This document shows, piece by piece, positions 22,101-33,700 of a DNA stretch of 64,000 bases. Numbering within the stretch: the first letter of the stretch is position 1; every line of letters starts with the position of its first letter. The position numbers and the translations under genes were made by a program. Location of the stretch: the NCBI GenBank assembly GCA_002118135.1, contig BDIU01000075.1, forward strand, positions 186,001-250,000, given 5' to 3'. The notes beneath the pieces were generated by a model. That model ran no database searches. It had not been told where the DNA came from and saw only the letters and a list, made by a program, of their open reading frames with translations. Origin of the DNA: Trebouxia sp. TZW2008 (Eukaryota > Chlorophyta > Trebouxiophyceae > Trebouxiales > Trebouxiaceae).

Positions 22101-22952
22101 GCCATGAGGCATACAGACAGCAGGCAGGACTCATGTGCAAGGACTGCACATGCCAGGGTCGTCCAATGTCTTGATTGGCTGTTTGCCGACCGAGGATGGA
22201 CGTCTCCCATGTAACCTTAAAACAAACCAAAAACAAGTGCAAGGACTGACCTATAGGCACTGTGACTCCAGGCGCTGCACCTTCAGGCACGCCTGCCATG
22301 CCAAAGATCTCAACATGCACGCTGTCTCTGCCAGCCAGGGCATTGGGTACCCTGCATCAGAAACAATACATGGTACAGTAATCTCTCGATATAAAAACAC
22401 TCAATATAAGGACATTCTCGACGTAGGGACAATGCAATTGGGAACACATTAATTGGGAACACTGCATGCTGACTACAATGATACTTCTGAGTATGGACAA
22501 TTCGATGTAAGGACATTTTCTATGGTAAACAATGCAGTCGTTGCAGTGAGAGATTGCTGTACACTGCCTCAGAGAATGTATGCTGCGTCCCAGACTTCAC
22601 ATGCATCATTTTGGCACTGTGTTATGTCAGGAGGCATTCTCTTGCGCAAGCTTTTGTCCTAGACTTCTGACAAAGTGATACTTACGATTCAACAGTGACT
22701 TTATGGACTTGACTGCAGTGTATGGCCAGGCCCTGTATGGTGTTGAGCTTCTTGTGACACGTTGCACACCTGTCAGCACAGGATTGTGTGTCAGGTTATG
22801 GCCGAAGAGAGTAAGGCTGGGAGCTCGGGAACATACTTGTAATGTCTTGCTTTTTGATGCTGAATTAGAGTCGTCTCGTCAGAAAAGATTCTGTCGCAGT
22901 AGTAGCAGAATGTCACAGTCTCCTCTTCTCTTTTCTTCTTTTTCCTTACCAT
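19177..22952 (-). CDS. SUF4: SUF4 / BuGZ-type C2H2 zinc-finger protein (431 aa, complete)
   Basis: Nuclear zinc-finger factor. Plant SUF4 acts on FLC transcription, and animal BuGZ/ZNF207 binds spindle and spliceosome components. Nine exons join in phase: 22952-22837, 22769-22686, 22351-22251, 21896-21758, 21436-21132, 20439-20146, 19939-19821, 19552-19502, 19263-19177. The N-terminus is MVRKKKKRE, then finger 1 (FCYYCDRIFSDETTLIQHQK then ARHYK) and finger 2 (CATCHKKLNTIQGLAIHCSQ then VHK). The family hallmark PNALAGRDSVHVEIFGMAGV follows. A long Pro/Gly/Gln/Met-rich tail contains repeated PLFPI motifs. The end carries the conserved DADLIWQEENVSM|EERRAQ then LGKYNRRPQAQ block. The intron between exons 2 and 3 carries a MITE. 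Length and motif order are normal for the family. Confidence 0.93.
20063..20084 (+). repeat. (GAGT)n microsatellite
   Basis: A short run of GAGT units (five) lies in the SUF4 intron between exons 6 and 7. No function is suggested. Confidence 0.7.
20463..21131. other. SUF4 intron 5, nothing else seen
   Basis: A 0.7-kb intron between the proline-rich exons 5 and 6 on the minus strand. No open frame with recognisable content and no echo copy of either exon was found. Confidence 0.6.
22374..22561. mobile_element. pogo/Tigger-like MITE, copy 1 (188 bp)
   Basis: It starts TACAGTAATCTCTCGATATA and ends with the inverted form GAGAGATTGCTGTA, giving terminal inverted repeats of about 14 bp with one mismatch and TA at both ends. 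The interior has repeated ATATAAGGACA / ATGTAAGGACA motifs, typical of pogo/Tigger ends (CAGTAAACTCTCGTTATAA-type). There is no coding capacity. It sits in the SUF4 intron between exons 2 and 3, 13 bp from the acceptor-side exon boundary at 22351 on the plus-strand map. Confidence 0.8.
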
Positions 22953-23340
22953 TGCTGACTGAGAAGTAAAGGATCAAGCTAAGACAGAAAGCAATTTGCT
23001 GCAGCGAACTGGATCACGCACGGGCAAAGCTGCTGTCACATCACGAAGGAGCGAGGGTCAGCCGCAGCGCGTTTACATATGCAATGATGCACACAACGAC
23101 GTCAGCAGCACCTACTGCAGCTCGATTGTCGCAGTCGAGCAGCTTTCTCAAGCAGCGCCTTGTCGTTTCATCTCCTGTCATGACCCGTTTATATCATGCT
23201 GGATCTGGCTCGATTGTAGATGTGCAGCACTCGGTACTGTTCAAGCACGACTTGACCAAAGCATAGTCTTTGCAGTGTACAGTGACCATTCCGAGACAGT
23301 TCGAGCCGCATAGCGTGCTGCAAATTTGGCTTGCAAAGCG
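22953..23340. promoter_or_regulatory. Shared divergent promoter region (SUF4 - / DUF3181 +)
   Basis: Only 388 bp separate the two start codons, so both promoters and 5' UTRs must lie here. Minus and plus ORFs in this stretch show no family content. No TATA box could be assigned with confidence. Confidence 0.55.
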
Positions 23341-24084
23341 ATGATCACCACTTGCCCCGCAACTGTGCAGCCAGCACAGCTGTCAATGCGGAGCGCTTTT
23401 GCTGTCAACAGCTCACGTGAGTGTTTCAACGCAACATGGTACAGCAATATCTGTCATATCACATAAAGCTCAGCTTTGTTTGCAGGCACTCCTTTCAGCA
23501 GTAGCTGCACTCAGACAAACAGCAGCAAAGGCCGCACGTGCAGAGCTGTGAGGTATCCTCGCAAGCAGGATGGCATGTTATGCAGAGGCATTGGCAAAGA
23601 CACTGTAGAGGGATGGATCGATCTGTCCAAGTTGGTGTCAGGCTCTGGAGGCATCAAAACTGCATATGAAGACCTGGCATACAAGATTGGTATGTACCTT
23701 TTGCATGCCTCTACAGCTTACTGCTCAGCAATGCACAGGAAATGGCCGACAGGGTCATGAACCAGCTCTAGCGAATGGCACACGCTGATAGTATCATCTT
23801 CGCATGCAGGTCATGATGTGTACATTGATGTGAGTGGCTGGCATCTGTTTCTACGAGAGGTGAAGGCTGCTAAAGGGTTGAACCTTGCGCAAGCCCTTGC
23901 TCAGCAGTTTGGGCAAGACATATCCAGCAGAGACTATGACAAAAACAAGCTGGACGAAGTGTTGAAAAAGATTCCAATCAAGCTGGGTGGTGGCAAGACA
24001 CAGCTTCCCTTGATAGAGTTGCTGCCTTCTGCCAGTGTGCGTGACCTGGAGCAGATCCTGGCAGACTTTGAAAGGGACAGCTGA
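23341..24084 (+). CDS. DUF3181-family protein with predicted plastid transit peptide
   Basis: Three exons join in phase: 23341-23416, 23486-23689, 23810-24084. The first ~45 residues (MITTCPATVQPAQLSMRSAF..., rich in Ser/Thr/Arg/Ala with no acids) look like a chloroplast transit peptide. The mature part has IKTAYEDLAYKIGHDVYIDV and SGWHLFLREVK, then VLKKIPIKLGGGKTQLPLIE and a final DLEQILADFERD. This matches the ~90-residue cyanobacterial and plant DUF3181 family, including its YIDV..WHL and KLGGG(R/K)T(E/Q)LPL motifs. The family function is unknown to me. An extra lineage insert (KAAKGLNLAQALAQQF) lies between the two conserved blocks. A different upstream start is possible but not needed. 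Confidence 0.85.
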
Positions 24085-24724
24085 CCGACTGTGTGATGCA
24101 TCAGTAGCAAGATGTGTGCACAACACAGGGTGGTCAGATTTGTGTAGACTGTTCATATAATGTCTGCTGGTTTATTCAATCTAAGTAATACAAGTTTGTA
24201 CAAGTAAGTGACAGAGTGTTTCCTGATGAAGTGAATGCAGTCAAAAGCAGCAGTGTCAAACAAAAGTGCATGTTGCCACAGAACTTAGCAGATTCATGCC
24301 GTGACCTCATGGGGTTAAATTGGGTATAATATTGCTCGACTGTAAATATTTCTTGTTGCTGAAGCCAAATAGCCCCCGACTTAAGTCATGCTGCAATTGC
24401 AGCTGGGCGTAGGACACTGGTGTAATTGTCGCAGCTTTTCGCTGGTTCAGCTTGCGCTGCAAGAAGTGGCTTCTGGAGTCATGTCAAGTTACAACTGGCT
24501 GGGACAGCACGTGCGATGTATGAACACCTTCTTTCTGTTGCAAACGACATACATTCTGTCTCAAAATTGAAAGCGGGGCATTCTAGAGCAGGCAGAGTCA
24601 ATGGACCATTGGAGTGTGACTATGAGCTGGCAAGCAAAAACAAATACAAGTGCATCAAGTTGGGAAGCCTGGTGGTGTAACTGCACGTGTTGACTGCAAA
24701 GCAAGATTTGTCCCATCAGCAGAA
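24085..24724. other. Convergent intergenic region between DUF3181 and ALY genes
   Basis: Both flanking genes end here. Open frames at 24388-24680 (+) and 24561-24833 (-) have no recognised motif and overlap the 3' UTRs. TGTAA-type strings occur near 24345 and 24420. Nothing else was seen. Confidence 0.5.
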
Positions 24725-26903
24725 TTAGTCTTCGTCCATTCTGTTGATTGCGCTGCGCATGCCGCCTCCAGAAGACCTGTTGCTCCTGTAAGCACAATGG
24801 GATCATGGCTGGCAACATTGCAGCAATAAACATGCAGTCAGCTGGTGGACAGCATCACTGTGATGTTGTAGAGCAAACAAAATGTGACTTGCAACTAGCA
24901 GGCATGCAAGCCCAGTGTTCTGACCTTGCTGACAACAGTAGGGAAGAGCAATGCAGACTGTAGTGTGCTTAGACAATAGCTCAGTAGCCACGCTGAAGGA
25001 GAAAGCTTACCCAATGCGGGCAGCTCCAGCTGCAGCTTGGAAGAGCTGATTATGCTGTACAAGGCGGCCAGAGGCTGAAGCAGCAAGCTTGCCCACCCTA
25101 CACAGAATGCAGGGTTCAAGACAGGGCTCAAGGGCAATCACCAGGCTCATGAACAACATTCAATGCAAGCCTTGTGTATGCAAAGAATATGTGAGTTACA
25201 TGCAGCACAGTTGCTGCAATGCCATGTGCACTTGTCAATAGCCATAATCGACACAGGATGTGTGAAGATGCTTGTCAAGCACACGCACCTGATACCACTT
25301 GAAAGTACGCTGCCACTGTCTGCTATCTTCAGCTGCATAGGCTTGCCGTCTAGCGCAACGCCGTTGTACTGCTCAAGGGCTCTCTGAGCATCTGCAGCAT
25401 TTGTGAAATGAACAAAGGCCACGCCTGTGTGCTCCCCACTGCAAGAAGCAAGAAGGCACAGGTTGACAAGAGGCAAGACAGCCAGACAGGATTTGTTGAT
25501 CTGGGAAGATAGGACATGTGCCACACACACCTAGCACCTTTGCTAGAAAGTGTGACTTGTCACTAATATCATTGACAAGGCAACTGATATTTACTTCATC
25601 CATAAGGCATGCTCAGGCACACACTGTTGGCATCAAAGACCAAGTCGATTGTCAGCATGGCTGTGACAATAGACTGGCTGCAGCCGTGCATAATGTGCTG
25701 GTGTTCTCCCAATTCACATCAGATAGGTTACAATGCACAAGGGCAAAAGGACTTACGATCTACTGAATATGACGCCAGACTTCTTTAGTTCTCCGCATGC
25801 CGCAAACAGCTCCTGTATGCACAAGGCAGCTGTAAGCTGTGTTGTGTGAGATATTTCCATTGCCAACATAAGTCAAGGGAAGCTTCTGGAGGCTCAGAAC
25901 TGTGCATACCTTGATGTCATTGTCTGTCACAACCTGATCCAGGTTTGAGATTTCCCTGCAAACACACAAAGTTGCTGCCTTGAACATCATGCCGCCCTGA
26001 CGCCTTGCTGTGACTGCAGGCTGTGACCAGATGCCCGCTGAAGGTTGGTGCTGCACATGGGGAGTTGCAAGGAATGCTGCTGGCTGCAATGCCTGAAAGC
26101 CTTTCAGACAGCTGACAGAAGGAAGACACTAGCTCCCAAGGGAGTGACTCAGCTTGTCCAGAGCACACAGCACATCAGATTGCTGCTGATGCACGTAGTG
26201 ACTGACCAAGCTGTGGTGTGGGCTTGCAGGGAAAATCCAATGGCCAAGGAAGAGCTGAAAGTCCCCGCTAGGCCTCTGCTGACAGGGCTGAATTATATTG
26301 AGGTACACTGCCAGCTGGGATGTATTGTTTGGGTCAGGTCAAATGCATGGTAGATGATTGTGCAGGCTGCTCATGCAGCTTTGGTGCGCTTACAATTTGG
26401 TGCCATCTGCAGCTGAAGCTGCAGGTGCACTGGCTCGCTGCTGAGCAGGCCGCCTGGGGGCTGGTCTTGCAATCTGACTGTACATGTCATGCGACCATGC
26501 CTTGTCGCCCTCAACTGCATCAAGATCGCGGGGCGCATCGCGCAAGAAATTGCCTCTGTCCACCTGGAAAAGGCAGCAAAAATAAGGAAGAGCCAAATTC
26601 AGGGCTGATGCTTGCAGGCGCAAAACCATGGCAGCGCGTAAGCCACGCCACAGGCATAGCGCTTACCCTTGGACCTCCTCTTGACGCGCCTCTGCTCTGA
26701 CCTCTACCTCTGTTGGAGATTGTCTTTGTGATTCCTCTGTTCTGCACACCTAGTACCCTTGGCGCTGAGCCGCTACCTCTGCCACCACGGCTGGCTCCTC
26801 GACCTCCTCTCCTGGCAGTGCCTCCGCTAGTCGACTTGGTTTTGTTCTCAGCGTTGCGCTTGATAATATCGTCCAGACTGAGACTTAGCGCGTCTTCTGC
26901 CAT
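24725..26903 (-). CDS. ALY: ALY/REF mRNA-export adaptor, THO complex subunit 4 (268 aa, complete)
   Basis: TREX-complex RNA-binding adaptor that hands mRNPs to the export receptor. Seven exons, all in phase: 26903-26667, 26563-26394, 25955-25910, 25812-25757, 25438-25289, 25097-25011, 24785-24725. N-terminal motif MAEDALSLSLDDIIKRN is the UAP56-binding motif of the family, followed by an RGG-rich segment. The RRM runs DGTKLEISNLDQVVTDNDIK / ELFAACGELKKSGVIFSR / GVAFVHFTNAADAQRALEQY and NGVALDGKPMQLKIA. The C-terminus, GSNRSSGGGMRSAINRMDED, ends like the second UAP56-binding motif. Length is normal. The start shares an 802-bp region with the divergent galactosyltransferase gene. One intron carries a LINE-tail fragment. 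Confidence 0.95.
25490..25580 (+). mobile_element. LINE-type retrotransposon tail fragment (copy E) in ALY intron
   Basis: GATAGGACATGTGCCACACA followed by CACCTAGCAC and TTTGCTAG..A matches the 3' terminal part of the copies at 29.6 and 30.5 kb (GATAGGACTTGTGCCACACA..CCTAGCA..TGCTGGA). It is short and strongly 5'-truncated, and lies between ALY exons 4 and 5. Confidence 0.6.
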
Positions 26904-27705
26904 TATAGGGAAATGCTTGTCTTGTCAGGCAATGTCAAAACAAAACTTGAAGCGATCCAACAGACGTGCACAGGCTTAACGGCACGCAGCTCACTCTGTT
27001 GTGCAGGTATCGCGCTGAGCTGTTGGAGATGTCCGCGGCTGGAGAAAAATTCCTTGAGCTCTTTGAATCCCCAGCAGCGATTTCAGAATCCCGGGTTTTG
27101 TGCACCTACATAGGAAGCCTGGTCCTCTTCTTCCGTCTTTCTTGGTGCGATACCTGGCGCATCGACGGCAGTCTCCGCGCAAAAAGCGCAGGGACTGCAA
27201 GCAGCCAGACGCGTCATAGCATTGCAAGCTTATCTACGAAAACACAAGTGTGCGCCGCGTCGTTGAGCTTGCCTGTCCCCCGTTTACCTCTGATCAGTGT
27301 GGTTGAGCGCGAACCTGATACTGAGGCGCGGTCGAGCGCATGCCGTGTACAACCAAATTTCCTTGCTGCTGTCGGTTGACGAACGTCTACGAAGCCCTGT
27401 GTCGATGAGCTGGATTTAGTACGTTGATGTGCACCTAGTGCTGGTGTCCTTTGACACCGGTTTGCGCGTCAAGGCTCTTTCATCAGGCAAGGCAGCTGCC
27501 TCGGACGTCATACCTGTCCGCCTCTGCGTTGCCTAAGCTGCCTGCTTCCAAAGTCGCAACTGCGTATCTGCAGCATAGCCTGACAGCAAGCGCACAGTGC
27601 ACGGCTGACGAACGCGTACGGCATCCGAGGTGTGTATGAGCAGAGTGGCAGGAGGCACCCCAACATCATCCCAGCTGCAGGCTCTGCTGGAGTCCTGGCA
27701 GTAGG
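26904..27705. promoter_or_regulatory. Divergent intergenic region (ALY - / galactosyltransferase +)
   Basis: It holds both promoters and 5' UTRs. It also has a 44-residue minus ORF (27217-27083) reading MTRLAACSPCAFCAETAVDA, then a charged EEEDQ stretch and GAQNPGF, plus a plus-strand frame from 27029 (MSAAGEKFLELFESPAAISE). Either could be a small gene or an upstream ORF; neither is recognised. GC content is higher than in the introns. Confidence 0.45.
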
Positions 27706-30700
27706 ATGTTGCAGCCCAAGTGCATCGCATCAAGCCAAAAGCTATTGGTGGCAGTGCTGCTGGTGGCCTGTTTGAAAGCTCAGGCTGCAAATGAGCTCAG
27801 AGCGCCTGGCACAGTGACACTGCATACAGTTGTCCCAACAGAATGCACAATGTACTTCAGCTGGCAAAGTCTCGGCATTCAGTACAGTCACAGGAAGGCT
27901 GGTCAAGTGGGACCTATAACACGCATCATTTCATGCACTGAGGAGCAAAAGCAGTCATACAAGGTAAAACGCATTGACCATGCACTTGACCATGCAGAAT
28001 GCATAATTCACAGCAGCTGGCAAGGTCAAGGCACTCATGCTTTGTCTCTGTGCCAGACCAAGCACTTTGCCTTGAGCTGTGTCTTGTGTAGATGAAACAT
28101 GATGGCAGGCACTTGTGCAGTACTTTACCACATGCTCAGATGCTGTAGTGCAATGCTTGTACATCCTGATGTCTGCTGTCTTGCAGGATGTGGATCTCAT
28201 GCCGTCTCACATTGTGCCGTCTCTCACCCATGATACAGAGCACAATGATGTGTACTCAGCGTACAACAAGCCTGGAGCTGTCATGTACTGGCTCAGGGTG
28301 AGTTACTTTCGGTTCCTGCCCCAGTCTTGCCGTTCATCAAGGCCAGTCTTTGTTGCCCATTTGCTAAGCTTCAGACAGTCTAGCAGCTGACTGGCAGCCT
28401 GCACTTATGGAAGCACCCATCCAGCCTACAATACGAAGATCTCAAGCTGCAATCACTGATTGAAACCAATGTGACTGTGGGTTCCCAGGCAGTGACATCA
28501 GTGCAACCCATACACGGCAGCTGTTGCGATAGGGGCCTGCTTGAGCTGCTTTGCTACGTGCTTTGACTCATGCCCTCAAGGATGCAGCAACTACATCAGG
28601 AATCTGCCCTCAGCCAGCACTTCCTGCAGAGCTGAATGTAACAAAACAGACAAGAATGGTTCGCTGCTTTTTGGAGAAAGTGTTCAGTTGCGTGCAGGAC
28701 GCAAAACCCCTTGAGGACTTCATCTTGGTCATAGATGTAGACATGATTATGCGGCAGCCCTCTGATAGTGTCAAAGAAACAGCAGAAACAAATGATAACA
28801 AGCTTTTGGTAAAGTATCATGTTGCATGCAGGATGCGAAACCTACAGAGGACTTCATCTTGGTCATAGATGCAGACATGATTATGCGGCAGCCCTTTGAC
28901 CCTGTAGCCCTCCAGGCAGGGCCAGGATGGGCCATCTCTGCCTTCTTCACCTACATGAAAGGCGTCAGTAATGAGCTGGCGCTGAGGCATGTACCACAGG
29001 TACAGTAAACTCTTGTTGTATAAGGACATTCATCTTAAGGACAATCTCGATGTAAGGACCATGCCATTGGTAACCAATCACTGCGTTCTGACTGCAGTGG
29101 TTTCTCTGAGTAAGGATAATTTGATGTAAGGACAAATTTGTTGGTAAACAACGCAGTCGTAACAAAGAGAGTTCATTGTAGCTGCTTGTTGTGAAAGTCC
29201 CATCATGATATGGCATGCGTGTTGAGTCCTGGTCAATACATGGGCCATCTCTGCCTCCTTCACTTGCATGAAAGGCGTCAGCAACGAGCTGGCACTGAGG
29301 CATGCACCACAGGTAGGTGCTGCAATTATTTTGGATAAACTGTCATATTTTGGCATGGATCCTCAACCCTTGACACTAGCTCAATGTCTTGGCTAGTTTG
29401 TCGCACTTGGGATCCACTACTTCAAAGCAAGGCTTTTGTGCTGGCCTTTGACTGTAGGCTAAGCCATCCCAGGTTGCCTAAGGTCATGATGTTTGGTCAA
29501 GTCAAGGAATCAAATCCTCCAGGTCGCCCAAGGAAGATCTGGAATGACATTGTTTTGCCTGACTTTCAACAGTTGAACATCAGGTTTTGTCTGACTTTCA
29601 GCAGTTGAACATCAGGCGTCCATATCTCGACGCTCAAGACAAGCCTGCCTGGCGAGATAGGACTTGTGCCACACATACCTAGCAGTATATGCTGGAGTAC
29701 GTAATTATCATTATTAGTATTATTAAGCAATCCCAGCCTGCCTTGCATGCAAATGAGGCAAAGTGGTCAACAGAACAATTTGGGAGCATGAGGCAGCTTG
29801 TAAGGTGTGCATGAGCACGTACAGCATGTGGAGAACAGTTATGCTGCAGCAGCCCCCTTGCAGTGATTGTAATCACCAGCGACTGTCCAAAGTACATGTG
29901 GTGAATGTCACAGGTCAAGCCCAGGACAGACAATCTAGCTGGCCCACCTGGGCGGCGAGGGGACCAAGTAGGGGGCTTCACACTGATGTACACAAAGGAC
30001 TTGGAACGGGTTGCGCCCATGTGGCTGTCTTTCACCACAGCTGTCCGCAATGACCCCACGGTAAGCCATGTCATCATAATTGCACAACAGGGCAGGGCGT
30101 GGAGGTGCATGATACTGTCCCTCACGTGATCCGCATACGATAGTACTCATGCCCAAAGCACGTGTAATGGCGAGAGTGAGACTAGTCAGCAGAAGGTGGG
30201 GTTGCATGACTCAGCTGCAGCATGACATGACATGTTTGAGTTAGCTCACCTATCCTCACCAGGCTTGAGGATTGTTGCTCCCTCAACAAGGTCATACGCT
30301 TGCAGTATTGCATGCATGCAGCTGTTTTGCAGCTCAGTGCAAGGACACATTGATGTGATGTATAGTCATGCACTGTCAGGCCAAGCGTGGAAGGCCTTCA
30401 GAGCAACAAAGGCCTGATCCCTTGCTGGAAGACATGCTACCTAGCTACATTCATGACAGCTATGTTGTGAATATGAATCATTGAATATCAGACATCCTTA
30501 CAAGGACGCTCAGAACAAGCCTGCCTAGCGAGACAGGACTTGGGCCACACACACCTAGCACATGTGCTGGAAGGTGCAATGATTATTTTTATTACCATGT
30601 TGTGAATGATGCAGGCCTGGAATACCACAGGGGACTCATATTCAATACACCCTGGAGACAAGCCCTGGATCTCAGAGATGTATGGCTACTCTTACGCCTG

Positions 30701-33700
30701 TGCTGCAGCAGATGTCTGGCATAAAGTGGATTTCACTGCTATGCTGTATCCAGCATACTTTTCTGCCAGTGAGTAACTATTCTTTCTGATGTTATCATTC
30801 TGTTGCCTGCATGTGATGCGTATTATCTGCTGTGATGCGCACAATGTTGCTGTGCTGCAAAATCAAGATAGGCATGTTTTATCATGCAGCATCATTGCTT
30901 GCTGATGAGGTTCCATGATCCTGCTTGGGACTGTCAGAAGCAGTGAACCGCCTCACAACAGGACACAAGTGACTCCCAAACAAGCAGTGGCCGTGTCACT
31001 CATGATCATATCAAGAAGTTGCACAGTCAACAGAGACGATGCCATGAGCATGTCAACATGGCAAAATTGCACACAGCAGTTTGATCACCTTCACAATTGT
31101 GGCATCATCTTGAGCTTATGCCCTGATACAGTCAGAAACACAAATCCTGCTTTCCATGTTGCATTACTAGCTGCAATTCAAGAGCATCATGGTAATAATC
31201 ACAGAATTTACACAATTGCACATTCAAAGACAGGTGCTAAATGTCTGTGCCATGTCTAGCCAGACTTGCTGCTGTCATGCTGAATAACAACAAGTGTAAT
31301 ATCAGCCACGATAACAGTTTGGTGATGATAGTAATAGTGGCAGCAGTAGCAGCAACAACATCCATGGTTATGGTCTAACAATCATTGCGCTTTCGTACGC
31401 AGCTCCTCCAAAATTGTTGCACTCGGCGCTGATCTCCACTATAGCCAACGACATCTGCACTTTAGACAAGCAATGGCATTATGATGCCACAGCCTGCCCA
31501 CCTTGGAACTTCACTACTGACTCCAGGAATGCTGATGCATTATCATGCATTGAGGCATATGTGCCAGGCGTGCGTGGCCCACCTCCTGTCTTGCCAGAGT
31601 CGTTATAGCAATGCTGACTGTGATCTCATTGGTTGTCATGCAGCTCCTCCAACGTGTTGCATTATGCGCTGATCTACACCATAGCCAACACCAACTACAC
31701 CTTCAACAAGCAACTGGCACTATGACTTTGATGCAACTGCCTGCATGCCTTGGGATCTCACTTCCTACACCATGAAACTTGATACATGATCACACCTGGC
31801 AGCATATGTGCCATGGCGCAGTTCTTGTCTCGCCAGACTCTTCATAGCCATGCTGACTGTGCTCTCTTGCTATGCAGCTCCCCCAAAGGTGCTGCACTAT
31901 GGGCTGATATACACCATAGCCAACACCAACTACACCTTCGACAAGCACTGGCACTATGACTTTAATGCCACAGCCTGCCCGCCATGGGATCTCACCACTG
32001 ACAGACCCAAGAAGGGTCTGTTCCCCCATCCCCCTAGAGCCTCCAGCTTCACCACCAAGGTCAGTCCTCACCGTTAAGATTCATGTGATCAGGTCATATG
32101 GTGTGATCACTTTGCAAGTCACAAACATGGACCTTGATAGACCCCAAGAAGGGTCTGTTCCCCATCCCCCTAGAGCCTCCAGCTTCACCACCAAGGTCAG
32201 TCCTCACCATTCAGATTCATGTGATCAGGTCATATGGTGTGATCACTTTTCACAAGTCACAAACATGGACCTTGCTAGACCCCAAGAAGGGTCTGTCACC
32301 CCTTTGGAGCCTCCAGCTTCACAACCAAGGTTAGTCTTCATTCTTGCTGTAACAAGCCAAGTGTAGGAATGAACCCTGCGTAGCTTGCGAGCTGCCTAAG
32401 TCATGCTGGAGCTTGACGCTGCCTTCTGCATCAAGCAATGGTTGGCATGCAATTTGACAGCATGCAATGCGTATACTCACCTATGCCAGCATCAGTGTAT
32501 GCTGGTGAAGCAGCAATGCACTTCGCTCAAGTCCAAGGATTCGCCCCCTCCCCCCCCCCGCAAAACGCCAGCAGGGATAACAGCCGCTGCATGATATGCC
32601 AGTCATTTAAGTTGTTATATAGCTCAACGCTGCCTTCTGTAGTCAGCAAACAATTCTGTGCATACAAAAAGCACAGAAATCTGCAATCACTTGACCCGAT
32701 TCTGTCTGTCTCACGTTCACAAGCTTTGCTGAGTGCAGGGAGAGGAGCTGTTGCGTGACTTGCTGGCCATTCAAGTCATAGTGGAGCTCAATGCTGCCTT
32801 CTGTGAGCGCCATTTGGTCAAGTGCCCGCCCTCAGAGCAGCTCACAAAGGAATGCACATATGTAAGTCATGCATAGCTGCAATGGTCCAAAACGCTTATC
32901 ACCCTACCCTTTTTCCATCAGCAGTGCAGCTGTAACCTTTGACTTCTGCCAATGTACACAAACAAGTACCGGCTGACTCATAACAAGGCCTCTGGGCAGC
33001 AGCTCAAAACCTGACATGGAAGCAACATGCATGATACAAACAGCAACAACAATTGTTGGATAGACGCTCCAGTCTAGGTGCTAGGTGTGTGTGGTACAAG
33101 TGCTGTCTTGCCAGGCTTGTCTTGAACCAAATGCATTCCTAAATGTAGGTCACAGAGATGGAGGATGAGTTGGATGCTGCCTTCATTGATGTGGAGTACC
33201 AAATCTCGATTGACAGCTGCAAGGATCATGATGTAAGCCTAGCCAGCTCAATACATCATGCATCTCGTGACTGGCAAAGAGCCATGGGCTGCTCTTTGCA
33301 GCTGCCTCTGCTTGTCATGCAAGCTGAACACACCCACTGTAGCAACAGAAGCAGTGGCAATAGCCGATCTCATGCCTGACAAAGAGCTGTTGGCTGCACT
33401 AACAAGCTGCCTATGCATGTTGTATGTGCCACTGTAGCATGCCTGACAAGAAGCTGTTGGCTGCACTGACAAGCTGCCTATGCATGTTGTATGATACCAC
33501 TGTAGCAGCAGTCTCCTGTGGGCTTTTCTGGCTGCATCAGGTTTTGGGTGGTTTTGAACTGTTACTGTGTTTTAGGCCTGCATCTATGATGCAAAATGTT
33601 TGTCTGCATGTGGATACCTGTGGCAATTGACTCCTGGGTGTCACAAGCTCACTTTGCAAATGGTGTTTGCTGTGCACACATGATCAGCCAGTTTGAGAGC

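Noticed and set aside
22310..22516. Minus-strand frame (MSLHRIVHTQKYHCSQ..) as part of the SUF4 protein
   Set aside because: It is intron plus MITE sequence. The SUF4 exon starts at 22351 after CTGATGCAG and is read in another phase.
24388..24680. Plus-strand frames after DUF3181 as an extra exon or gene
   Set aside because: DUF3181 has a good stop at 24084 at the family's usual end, and the later frames have no acceptor in phase or recognised motif.
26966..27379. 137-codon plus-strand frame (MHRLNGTQLTLLCRYRAELL..) as a protein gene
   Set aside because: No family content. It lies in the ALY/SGT divergent promoter and 5' UTR region, and a minus frame there is equally open.
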